Shown here: positions 34,031 to 43,906 of the stretch, one piece after another
Position numbering within the stretch: position 1 is the stretch's first letter
How the letters are laid out: every line of letters starts with the position of its first letter
Origin: Platerodrilus igneus
Taxonomy: Eukaryota; Arthropoda; Insecta; Coleoptera; Lycidae
Assembly (NCBI GenBank): GCA_036346225.1
Contig: JARFIW010001480.1
Location: forward strand, 9,393,001-9,457,000
Direction: 5' to 3'
DNA length: 64,000 nucleotides
Made by a program: the position numbers and the translations under genes
The notes under the pieces: model-generated
What the model saw: the letters and a program-made list of their open reading frames with translations, nothing else
The model's database searches: none
What the model was told of the DNA's origin: nothing

Positions 34031-35596
34031 ATGGTTGGTCCATCAAAGAGAGTTTGTTTCACAGATGATAATTTCCACTGTTATGCAATGGAATTAGGAA
34101 GACGATAACAAAGCATTCGATATAGGTAGTGTATTAGAAGATGGGTGTATTGAGTCTGATCATAATACGACCTCGGAAATCTCTGAAACTGAGGCAAGTG
34201 GAAATAATAATGTGTTAGGGACAAAATACTGGTATTAAAGAAATTGCTTTAAGTGATGTACTTATGTGGTTGTTCCTTCATTACATACTAGAAAGCACAA
34301 CATAGTCCTGAAACTACCTATTATAAAACGAAAAGCCAGGGAAATGGGCAATGAAGCTGAATCATATCTGGTTTGGCATTTACTATCATGCGAAAATATT
34401 CTACTTAAGGTTAGACAAACTATAAATTCTCACAGTATGCACTTACGATATCAAAATAAAAACAGCAATGTTAGCGATACAAATATGGTGGAGTTAAAGG
34501 CTTTTTTTAAGATGCTTTGTTTATACATGAAAAGATAGAACTACTCTAAATGCTACAGACTGAACAGGCAGAGATATATTTAGAGTAGTTATGTGTCAAA
34601 AAGGGTTTGCAATTCTTCTTTCAGCATTATACTTTATTGATCTCGATACTAGAATTGAGTGCAAAAAAGACAACCCATTTGCAACAATATCGTCAGTCTT
34701 TAATAAATTTATTAAGGATTTTCAGTGTATATGGAATGGAAGACTAATACACTAGGGCAAATGCTATTCAGTTTTAGAGGAAGATGTCGCTTTAAAATGT
34801 ACATGCCCAACCAAACATATAAATATGGGATAAAGGTAATGTGTTTGACAGATACAAAAACTACTTATCTTTATAATGCCTTCATATATTATCTTCTGTA
34901 GAGTTAGTGGAACTTTTACGAAAAAATAAACTAACATTTGTTGGGACAGTAAAAAAGAATAAATGAGAGATTCCTGTAAACCTTTTACCAAACAAAGAGT
35001 ATCAAAAGGGATAATCACTAAACGGATTCTGTGAAGAACTCCCAGGTTTTATATGTGGGAAAAGGGGGAAAGCCACAATCCTTCTTTCATCTATGCAGGA
35101 TCGGAGAGTCTAAAGTAATTGCCTATTACAATGGAAACAAAAGTAAAGTTGATGGTCTTTGACCAAAAATACTCTATAAATACAACACGTCGCCACATTC
35201 AAATGTGGCCTCCTGCAGTATTTTTCCGAATTCTTGATATGTCTATTGTGAATTCTTATACTTTACATCAATGATTTAAAAATAATGAAGTGATCAAGGA
35301 AAAGTAATTCTTTGCAAAGAAACTGGCAATGCTTTTAGTCAGGGAGCAGATGCATATGCGGGTCAAATCTAATTGAGTATCTCGCAAAATACGTTCTGTT
35401 ATAGGTCGAATATTGGACATACCAATAGCACAAGTAAATAATGAAGAACATATTTTAGAGAAACGTCAAAGTTGCCATTTATGCACAGGAGCAAAACATT
35501 GCATGACAAAATATCTGTGTGTGTAATGTAAAAGGACAGTTTGTTTGCATTGCTCCAAACCTATATGCACCATGTGTATAGAAGATTGCAATGTTT
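34031..35596 (+). pseudogene. piggyBac transposase, decayed
   Basis: A DDD transposase remnant. It opens MVGPSKRVCFTDDNF near 34031. Recognisable stretches in shifting frames: a VELKAFFKMLCLYMKR helix near 34490, NPFATISSVFNKFI near 34680, SFRGRCRFKMYMPNQTYKYG then IKVMCLTDTKTTYLYNAFI (catalytic core strand), LVELLRKNKLTFVGTVKKNK, and a cysteine-rich C-terminal zinc domain CHLCTGAKHCMTKYLCV followed by CKRTVCLHCSKPICTMCIED. Many stops and frameshifts are present. A solo-LTR-like unit inserted just after the Cys-rich domain. Confidence 0.75.
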
Positions 35597-35600
35597 CACT

Positions 35601-37286
35601 TGCACCTTACTCTTTTCTCGATGTTATAAAAAGAGTAAGTGCACGACGAATTATAAGAAATAGTTCGGCTCAGCTTGCATCGACCTTTATGGTTTCGGAG
35701 GCTGCACGAGACTTGAAATCACAGGGTAAGGGGAATGTTTAGAGAATATCTGAATGTTAAAGATTTAAATATCAAAACACTTGTTTACATAACTGTAAAA
35801 TAACTTAGAGAAACAAAAGTTAAAACACGATAAGAGAAATTTGACTAAATATGTATATTAATACTCGATTATTACAATTCCAAAGGCATGTATAAGATAT
35901 GCGCTTGTGTCATTAACATTGTAGACAGCTATATATATTAACATGATACAATTCACATATTTAATAAAATGTACACGAGAAAATTTCTATAGAGAAATCA
36001 AAATAATTAATCTCTGTTTAGAAACTCTAAATTTTACTTAATGCAGTAGTAAATCAAAAAGTGATCATAATTGTAATAATGTCATGTAACAAATTGCACA
36101 TGAAATGAAAGGTCAAGTAATAAACCTTTTCACCATAAGAAACTTCATGAAGTTCGAATGTTTACATATTTTTAGGTTATGTATTAGAGAATTTTATTTG
36201 AAATCATTTAAGATAAGATTATATATTAGAGAATTCTATTTGAAATCAATTAAGGTAAGTAAAAGGTAATTAATAATCAATACAAAATATTTGTAGTGGC
36301 AAAGACAAATTTAAATAGAGGTTAGGCCTCTTTATTTTAACAGAAAACGGTAAGGTAAAAGTTTAAATCTCATACTACCTGTAGTATCAGTAACTGAAAT
36401 ACTAAGTTACTTAATTTATAGGAATCCTTCAATATCCAGGTAACTGAGACATCCTGCGTTGGAGGAAACTCCTAGTGTAGGTACAAAACAAACATGTGGT
36501 CAACTTCGAATGTTGTCCTTAACAGACTTCTGTTCCATAAAATTAAACTTGTAGATATTTTTCAATAAGATAATAACTGAGCATCATTATGTAAAGTAGA
36601 AGGAAACAAAATATAAAATTCTTGTGATGAGTGTTATTTTACATCATCTGGTTGTGCGACAAGCAACTTTTCCATGTAGAAAATCCTAATGAGAAAAAAC
36701 ACGTCGCCGTGACGCATATTTGACCGGAGAATACTTGACCGGAGAATAAACCGGAGGAGCATATGTTACAGGAGCACCCATCTTTATAAATATTTGATAG
36801 GCTTAACGAATAAAGAACTTCTTTATCCATTATCCAACACATCAGGTAAACACATGAGGCAAGGTAGAAGTTTAAATCACAAATGTTCAACAGTGCCAGA
36901 TAAGCAATCAGATATCCGAGAAATGAAAATTTGACACTTCTAATAAATTATTTCCGGCCGTCTTCGGGATGGACGATCTCTAGCGATTATTCTCAATAAT
37001 ACAAAATTTAGAACCATACCAGTTGTGCTTTTGGAATAAACACTTCAGAAATAACCAATAGGAAAATTTCATATAGATATATTTATTTGTACTATGTAAA
37101 CAAATTACCAACTTGTGGATTAAAACTAATAATCCAGAATTGCACGAGATAAATTCTTATAGAAAATATATTATTATATAATAAAGAGAGTAATTTTATA
37201 CTTAAATGAAGATATAAGCATTTATATGCTAATAGTGCCAAGCACAAATGTAACATGCTAAAATATACGCAAAAAGGCATGTTACA
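35601..37286. mobile_element. Family H copy A, solo-LTR-like with terminal hairpins
   Basis: A 1.69 kb non-coding unit starting TGCAC and ending TTACA, with an exact 4 bp target duplication CACT (35597-35600, 37287-37290). The left end is a hairpin: TGCACCTTACTCTTTT pairs with AAAAGAGTAAGTGCA across a 12 nt loop with one bulge. The right end is a 10 bp perfect hairpin TGTAACATGC/GCATGTTACA (37249-37286). A second small hairpin CGAATTAT/ATAGTTCG follows the left one. Read on the minus strand it starts TGTAACATGCC, a common LTR start, so a solo LTR is the likely identity. Confidence 0.6.
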
Positions 37287-37714
37287 CACTGTTGCTCTGG
37301 AACTTACCTTCAAACCTAACAATATTATTTTTTTGTTACTTTGGTAATATGTACACTTCTCTTTATGTATATATAGTGATAGCATGTGTTTCTAACTCAA
37401 TTCTTTATAATTTAGGAAATTAAAGACGAGTCATGCAGTTTGTTAAATTTTCAAGTGCTATTACATCATCTAATTATTTCACTGCTATATGCGCACATTA
37501 ATGTTAGTCTATAAATTTCAATTAGTTGTAACTTTGTTTATACGTTTTAAGAATATATTAATAAATTTGAATACAATGTATGTCCTTGCGACCATCATTA
37601 ACAAATAGTCTACTAGACGTAACGTTCAGATTCGGAACATGTCCGGTTAAGGGTTAAAACATACACAATTGTAAAAGAAAACTACATGAAAAATAGCATG
37701 CTATATTTAACACG

Positions 37715-37805
37715 AAACTCAACTACTATGTTCAAAGACAACAAACATAAAAACAAGAAAAACATTGTTGAAAATGTAGGTATGGAGCACAGCACTCACT
37801 GTATG
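37715..37805 (+). pseudogene. RTE-like LINE tail, second copy, part 1
   Basis: Matches 30948-31020 (TTCAAAGACAACAAACATA, then the GGAGCACAGCACT segment). The match is interrupted at 37805 by an hAT-type MITE and resumes at 38531-38539. Confidence 0.7.
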
Positions 37806-38530
37806 CAGTGGCGTAGCTAAGGAGTGAGGAACCACCCCGCGAAAATAACAAGGGGCTTCTATTATATAATTTAAAATAAAGTAAATATGTATATGAAAGA
37901 AAAAATAAATCGTTGTCCTTGAGGTTATATGCATATAAAACTTTTTTTATTTAATCATACCAAATCGTCTAAATTTTAACAAAAAAAACTTACCGACTAA
38001 ACTTTCCAAATTAATTTTTTGTGTATGATCCTTTTCTTGTTATAATCTCCTGAAAAGAAATGTTTATTTTAAAATGTTTATTTTTTCTATTTTCTCATCT
38101 TAAGTAGGTTTATAAAATCAACTAACACTCTTATCGGTTAGCGGGTTTTCAACAATAACACATACAGTCACCATTGTTCCAGTGTAAAACAACACTTTCT
38201 TCCCATTGGTTAGACTTGAATATATGAATAGAAACTTATACAAGATAAACTTGGCTTGATTCTTGTATCAAATTCTCCACTTTCATAAATACAAGGGATA
38301 AGATAACCAAGTTGTTCTATATAAAAATAAGAATCCTGATTTTTTCTGTAGGCCTTTAGTGGGTAAGTATAACTATACGTGAAACACTGGGGGGCTTGTT
38401 TCTGTTTCTGTTTAATAATCCTTAAACGAATTCAATTTGACATTTATTTCACGATGCTGGGATCGGACCCCAACCCTTTAATGTTTGCCCCCCCCCTCCG
38501 CATTGTGGGGTTTTCTTAATTATGCCACCG
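37806..38530. mobile_element. hAT-type non-autonomous element (MITE)
   Basis: A 725 bp insertion with an exact 8 bp target duplication ACTGTATG (37798-37805 and 38531-38538), the hAT hallmark. Ends are CAGTGGCGTAGCTAAG and the imperfect complement of CTTAATTATGCCACCG. A C-rich run is near 38490. There is no transposase. It sits inside a LINE tail whose sequence resumes directly after the second target copy. Confidence 0.8.
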
Positions 38531-38538
38531 ACTGTATG

Positions 38539-38789
38539 GCTTTGAAAGTTGTGCAATAGGTGAAATGTACAGGAAAAAGAAATCTTTAAAATGTGGTGCT
38601 ACAGATGTATGATGAAGATATCACAGACACACAAAGTAAGAACAAAGAGGTTATAAAAATGGTAGGGGAAGAACGAGATATGTGAAAACTGTAAAAATTG
38701 GAGAGATAAGACGATAGGACACATACTAAGGCATGAGGGAATAGTGTGGAATATATTAAAAGCACAGAAAGTAGAAAAAAAGTAGAGGT
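38539..38789 (+). pseudogene. RTE-like LINE tail, second copy, part 2
   Basis: Continues the homology to 31020-31270 (TGGTGCTACAGATGTATGAT; CACATACTAAGGCATGAG) up to 38789, where a Jockey-like LINE interrupts. The last part reappears at 43665-43800. Confidence 0.7.
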
Positions 38790-38874
38790 TGTAACATTAA
38801 TGTTTACGGCATAATATACTAATATAAGTATATATAATGTATTCAAATTTACACGAGGTTAAATTTCCTCCAGG

Positions 38875-39453
38875 GTGTCAAATGCCGTCCATATTTTAAA
38901 GCTAGCACTTACCCTTGTGGTTATTCTAATCCCGATGTGTCTGTCATCTCAGGGTGGTGTCCAAATGTCTCCTTGTTTAGTTAGCAGTAGCTCTCTTATT
39001 GATGAAGCACCGATATATTGCATAACAGTAAAGGAAAAAGGTAATGAGAGGAAAGGGACCACTTCGTCGATTGTCGGAACTCTATCAAACCATGTTAACA
39101 CTTGGTCACAAATTGTTAGAACCAAACCAAAACCAAGAAATAGTACCGCAATTATAGGTAGTAGTGTGTCTGGTGAGGTTAACATAAAGGCTGCTCCAAG
39201 GAAGGCATATTTATTTGTTAGTAGACTGGATCCGTCAACAAACATAAAAACTTTAGAAAGTTATGTTAAAACTATCACACCTGAGGCACAGTGTGATCTG
39301 CTCAATTCGAAATATCCTCAACATTACGCATCTTTTAAGATTACAATCAATTTGCATAATGTTGACAAGGTTATGCGACCTGAGATATGGGCTCCTGGTA
39401 CATATGTGACTCGGTTTTTTCACCCGCGCAAGGTAGGACGATCAACAATGTAG
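38875..39453 (+). CDS. LINE ORF1 C-terminal part
   Basis: Nucleic-acid-binding ORF1 protein of the LINE, lacking its N terminus. The first methionine is probably not native. Recognisable parts are APRKAYLFVSRLDPSTN and IKTLESYVKTITPEA, a ferredoxin-like fold of the type found in ORF1 of Jockey/Daphne-like elements, and the C-terminal box MRPEIWAPGTYVTRFFHPR. The stop is 100 bp before the ORF2 methionine. It would package LINE RNA. Confidence 0.6.
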   Translation: MSNAVHILKLALTLVVILIPMCLSSQGGVQMSPCLVSSSSLIDEAPIYCITVKEKGNERKGTTSSIVGTLSNHVNTWSQIVRTKPKPRNSTAIIGSSVSGEVNIKAAPRKAYLFVSRLDPSTNIKTLESYVKTITPEAQCDLLNSKYPQHYASFKITINLHNVDKVMRPEIWAPGTYVTRFFHPRKVGRSTM

Positions 39454-39553
39454 CACAAATAAACCTATCACAAATAAACCTATTTAGCAACATACATAGT
39501 GAAGAATTGACTAAATCTAATAGTAATGGTAATAGTTATCAAAGTCTTTTAAA

Positions 39554-42421
39554 ATGTATTTTCAGAATGTTATAGGTTTAAACACTAAAATATATCAGTT
39601 TTATAATGCTGTTCTCACCGAACAACTAGACTTTGACTGTATTGCGTGTGTTGAAACTTGGCTCACCTCTGATATTTCAAATAATGAACTATTTCCTAAT
39701 GAATACATCGTTTATAGATGTGATCGAGATAAAGTTGCTACAGGTAAAACTAAAGGTGGAGGTGTACTCCTAGCTGTATCAGCGAAATACTACTCAGAAA
39801 GTGTTGAACTCAATATACCAAAAGTGATCTGTGACGGTGTCGTCGTAAAAGTTCAAGTTGGCCATCAGAAATGGCACATCGTGGTCATATATATACCACC
39901 AAATACTTCTCCAGATAAGTATGAGCAATTGTATGATTATCTACTACCATGTTTAGTCAGCTGCGACAAATTTCTCCTTTTAGGAGATTTTAATATACCA
40001 CATTGGATTTATCTAATTAAGCAGTGCAACAACTTCTTATGTGATCAACTAGTATTATGGCTTCAAAATTTTATTAAACTGCTGAATGCCAAACAGGTCA
40101 ATACCGTGCAGAATAATAATGAACGTATACTAGACCTTATAATATCCAATACCAATTGTATCTCTGCCAAAAGTGATATTTTGCTAGTACGGGAAGATAG
40201 TCATCATCCATCACTGGAGATTACAGTATATTTTGATCATACGAAAATTAAGAAGCCTAAACAAGGTTATGAATATTGTTTTAGGAAAGCCAACTTTAAT
40301 CTGATCTATCGATCCTTTGCTAGAACTGATTGGAATGTTCTTGAAACCTATGAAGACATTGATGCCTGTGTTGAAAAGTTTTATAATATTATATTCGATA
40401 TCTTCTCATTACATGTACCGAAAACTAGAACAACATATAAAAAATACCCTCCGTGGTATACATCAGACATCATTTGTGATCTAAAACTAAAAGATAGATA
40501 CAGATGTAAATATAAACTTAATAAAGACTATAATAGTGAAACTCAATATAAAATATTAAGAGCAACATTACGTAATAAAACTAAATTTCATTATAGAAAA
40601 TATATAGCTGAGATCCAGGCTGATATAAAGCAGGACCCCACTAAACTATTTACCTTTGTAAACAACAAAAGGAATTTCTCTAGAATTCCTCCACATGTTA
40701 AATACCAAGGAAATAGGTACTCTAATAACCAGGATATTGTTAATTCATTTGCTCAATACTTCTCGGGTGTATATAATCAGGATAATCAAGATTCCCACTG
40801 CTTAAGTTTACACCCTGTCAATGCAACACAATATTATGTGGACTTAAAATGTGTGAGTGATAAGAATATCAAAGAAGCAATTGATAAACTCAATGCGAAG
40901 AGTTCTATCGGTGATGACAAATTTCCATCTTACATCCTTAAAGGCTGTAGAGAATCTTTTATCAAGCCACTAAAAATTATAATCAATAAATCTATCAAAC
41001 AGCATATCTTTCCAAGTAAATGGAAAATTGGTAAGGTTTGTCCAATTTTTAAGAAAGGAGACAAACTTAATGTAGAGAACTACCGACCCATTGTGATTTT
41101 ATCCTGCTTCTCTAAAGTATATGAATCGATTCTATATAGTCACATTTATAGCTCCATTAAACCATTACTATCTGATAAGCAACATGGTTTTGTTAAAAAC
41201 AGATCAACAACAACTAATCTGATACTATTCACGAGCTATTTACAAAAGAGTTTTGAACTTTACTGTGAAGTGGACACAGTTTATATAGACTTTAGTAAAG
41301 CCTTTGACAAGGTATCCCATTACATACTTCTTGATAAACTCAAAAACACATTTAGTTTTTCTCAAGATCTTTTAAATCTAATGGATTCATACCTGAGATT
41401 GCGTACGCTGTATGTAGTGCATAATAATGTTAAATCAATAACTTTCAATCCAGTATCAGGGGTGCCGCAAGGCAGTAACCTAAGGCCGTTGTTTTTCCTA
41501 GCATTTATTAATGATATATTAGAATACATTTCTTCGGAATCCCTACTCTATGCAGACGATATAAAAATATTTAGGCAAATCAAAAGTATTAATGACTGTG
41601 TTCTCTTACAGAAAGATCTAGATTATTTTGACACCTGGTGTCAGAATAATAAACTCTCTATTAATCATAACAAATGTTGTTTTGTTAAATTTTCACGTAA
41701 AGTACTTAATACTACCTTTATCTATAAGATAGCAGATAAACCGCTCCAATCTTCCACAATGGTAAGGGATCTTGGTGTCCTGCTGGATTCTAGACTCAGC
41801 TACAAAGCACACTATCATCATGTTGCTAAGGATGCATATAAAATGAGTGGTTACATTCTAAGAAACTGTAACGAATTTAGGGATCCTGTGGTACTGATTA
41901 AGCTTTACAATACTTACATAAGATCCAAACTTGAAAATGGCTCACCTGTTTGGTCCCCATGTTACAAAATCAGTATTGATATTTTTGAAAATACACAAAA
42001 ACGTTTCCTTAAATTTGTGTGGTTTAAAGAAGAAGGATATTACCCACATGGTTTACCCTACTCTTTGCTATTGGAGCACTATAATGTGAACAACCTTACT
42101 AAAAGGCGTCTTATTGGCGACATAATTTTTGTCTACAATGTATGTAGGAATCGTATTGATTGTCCAGATTTATTATCTGCCATTACATTCCATGTACCTA
42201 CACAACATTCAACAAGAACTACGAAAACTTTTTACTATAAATGTCCAAGGACAAACTACACCACGCATGCTGTGTTAGTTAGAATTGCTAAACTATTTAA
42301 CTTTTATTGCAGGGATATAGATATGTATAATAGCAACATAACAACCATAAGACATCACTTAGATAATGTATGCTCAAATGATAATTATTATAATATACTT
42401 CTCTGTAAGGGCACACTGTAG
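39554..42421 (+). CDS. LINE ORF2: endonuclease and reverse transcriptase
   Basis: An uninterrupted 955-residue ORF. N-terminal APE-type endonuclease: VIGLNTKIYQFYNAV, then CIACVETWLTSDI (catalytic Glu), VVIYIPPNTS, FLLLGDFNIPHW (Asp/Asn box) and SDILLVREDSHHPSLEI (C-terminal His box). Reverse transcriptase: IGKVCPIFKKGDKLNVENYR, DKQHGFVKNRSTTTNL, VDTVYIDFSKAFDKVSH (first Asp), SGVPQGSNLRPLFFLAF and LLYADDIKIF (YADD catalytic box). The C-terminal region has LRNCNEFRDPVVLIKLYNTY and QKRFLKFVW. It nicks target DNA and primes cDNA there. NLRPLFF replaces the usual NLGPLLF, a possible weakening change. The true start may be slightly upstream. Confidence 0.9.
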   Translation: MYFQNVIGLNTKIYQFYNAVLTEQLDFDCIACVETWLTSDISNNELFPNEYIVYRCDRDKVATGKTKGGGVLLAVSAKYYSESVELNIPKVICDGVVVKVQVGHQKWHIVVIYIPPNTSPDKYEQLYDYLLPCLVSCDKFLLLGDFNIPHWIYLIKQCNNFLCDQLVLWLQNFIKLLNAKQVNTVQNNNERILDLIISNTNCISAKSDILLVREDSHHPSLEITVYFDHTKIKKPKQGYEYCFRKANFNLIYRSFARTDWNVLETYEDIDACVEKFYNIIFDIFSLHVPKTRTTYKKYPPWYTSDIICDLKLKDRYRCKYKLNKDYNSETQYKILRATLRNKTKFHYRKYIAEIQADIKQDPTKLFTFVNNKRNFSRIPPHVKYQGNRYSNNQDIVNSFAQYFSGVYNQDNQDSHCLSLHPVNATQYYVDLKCVSDKNIKEAIDKLNAKSSIGDDKFPSYILKGCRESFIKPLKIIINKSIKQHIFPSKWKIGKVCPIFKKGDKLNVENYRPIVILSCFSKVYESILYSHIYSSIKPLLSDKQHGFVKNRSTTTNLILFTSYLQKSFELYCEVDTVYIDFSKAFDKVSHYILLDKLKNTFSFSQDLLNLMDSYLRLRTLYVVHNNVKSITFNPVSGVPQGSNLRPLFFLAFINDILEYISSESLLYADDIKIFRQIKSINDCVLLQKDLDYFDTWCQNNKLSINHNKCCFVKFSRKVLNTTFIYKIADKPLQSSTMVRDLGVLLDSRLSYKAHYHHVAKDAYKMSGYILRNCNEFRDPVVLIKLYNTYIRSKLENGSPVWSPCYKISIDIFENTQKRFLKFVWFKEEGYYPHGLPYSLLLEHYNVNNLTKRRLIGDIIFVYNVCRNRIDCPDLLSAITFHVPTQHSTRTTKTFYYKCPRTNYTTHAVLVRIAKLFNFYCRDIDMYNSNITTIRHHLDNVCSNDNYYNILLCKGTL

Positions 42422-42539
42422 CTGTTCAGAATTAAAATTAAATAAATGTCTGCACTCGAGGAAGGTCCATAAGAAAGTCTGCTCGTTTCAACACAGCTGC
42501 ACTGTTAAGCATGAGAAATGCATCGTTGCAGTTTCACAT

Positions 42540-43548
42540 TGCACCTTACTCTTTTCTCGATGTTATAGAAAGAGTAAGTGCACGACGAAGTATAAGAAAT
42601 ACTTCGGCACAGCTTGCATCGACCTTTATGGTTTCGGAGGCTGCATGAGACTTGAAATCACAGGGTAAGGGGAATGTTTAGAGAACATCTGAATGTTAAA
42701 ATTTAAATATCAAGACACTTGTTTACACAACTGTAAAATAACTTAGAGAAACAAAAGTTAAAACACGATAAGAGAAATTCGACTAAATATGTATATTAAT
42801 ACTCAAGTTATTACAATTCCACAGGCATGTATAAGATATATGCTTGTGTCATTAACATAGTAGACATCGCTATATATTTTAACATGATATAATTCACATA
42901 TTTAATAAATGTACACGAGAAATTTCTATAGAGAAATTAAAATAAATAATCTCTGTTTAGAAACTCAAAATTATACTTAATGCGGTAGTAAATCAAAAAG
43001 TGATCATAATTGTAATAATGGCATGTAACAAATGCACATGAAACGAAAGTTCAAGTAATAAACCTTTTCACCATATAGAAGATTCATGAAGATCCAAATG
43101 TTTACATATTTTTAGGTTATGTATTAGAGAATTATATTTGAAATCATTTAAGATAAGTAAAATGTACTTAATAATCAAAACTTTAAGACACTTCTAATAA
43201 ATAATTCTAATAAATTATTTTCGGCCATCTTCGGGATAGACGATCTCTAGCGATTATTCTCAATAATACAGAATTAGAACCACACCAGTTGTGCTTTTGG
43301 AATAAACACTTCAGAAATAACCAATAGGAAAATTTCATATAGATATAATTATTTGTACTATGTAAACAAATTAGTAACTGTGGATTAAAACTAATAATCC
43401 AGGATTGTGCGAGATAAATTCTTATAGAAAATATATTATATAATAAAGAGAGTAATTTTCTATTTAAATGTAGGTATAAGCATTTATATGCTAATAGTAC
43501 CAAGCACAAATGTAACATGCTAAAATATACGCAAAAAGGCATGTTACA
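42540..43548. mobile_element. Family H copy B, internally deleted
   Basis: A 1.0 kb version of the 35601 unit with an exact 4 bp target duplication ACAT (42536-42539 and 43549-43552). Left hairpin TGCACCTTACTCTTT and right hairpin TGTAACATGC/GCATGTTACA (43511-43548) are intact. About 0.7-0.8 kb present in copies A and C is missing at a junction near 43165-43200. It is inserted in the LINE 3' UTR. Confidence 0.65.
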
Positions 43549-43664
43549 ACATAATGCTTATATTGAACATAATAATACTGGAGAATTTCTCCGTGTGAGT
43601 TTTAAAAATCCCCTGAACCTAAACTAATAGAGTAAAAAATTGAGATCTTATAAAAAAAAAATGC

Positions 43665-43800
43665 AACAAGGTAGACTTGACTAAACTATTGCACATAGAT
43701 AGTGAAGGATCTAGCCTGTGTGAATATCAGGAAAGTGTGTAAGTTAGCCAAAAATAGAAATCAATGGTAGTATGCGTCCAACCAGTTCCAAAGACCTAAT
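43665..43800 (+). pseudogene. RTE-like LINE tail, second copy, part 3
   Basis: Matches 31275-31405 (TAGACTTGACTAAACTATTG; AATAGAAATCAATGG), completing the LINE tail begun at 37715. It gives the outer frame of the nest. Confidence 0.7.
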
Positions 43801-43906
43801 GATGATGAAAACAAGTGTTCATGTTTTATGTAAAGCATAACGTCATAGTAATATGCTTTGTTAAAAATTACGTGATGTTTGTCTTTTTAACTTGCTTTGT
43901 TTAATT

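Larger units (their letters stand above)
33810..37653 (+). mobile_element. piggyBac-class transposon, dead
   Basis: Flanked by TTAA at 33806-33809 and 37654-37657, the piggyBac target. Terminal inverted repeats are CCTTTAACCGGATACATG at the left and the complement of CCCTTAACCGGACATG at the right. The element holds a decayed transposase, a solo-LTR-like insertion (35601-37286) and about 370 bp of right-end sequence. Confidence 0.85.
38790..43660 (+). mobile_element. Jockey-superfamily LINE, 5' truncated, near intact ORF2
   Basis: A non-LTR retrotransposon inserted in an RTE-like LINE tail, whose sequence flanks it on both sides. It holds the end of ORF1, a full ORF2 and a 3' UTR ending in an A-rich tail (ATAAAAAAAAAA near 43651). 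The 3' UTR is itself split by a family H unit (42540-43548). The first ~90 bp are not assigned. Confidence 0.7.

Noticed and set aside
35601..36000. Family H left end considered as a mobile intron because of CACAGGGTAAG
   Set aside because: The element's right end is TTACA, not AG, so it cannot be removed as a GT-AG intron at its borders.
42421..42530. Cys/His-rich reading (KCLHSRKVHKKVC) before family H copy B, like a piggyBac zinc domain
   Set aside because: It lies in the LINE 3' UTR with no other piggyBac sequence around; the resemblance to 35500-35596 is weak and probably accidental.
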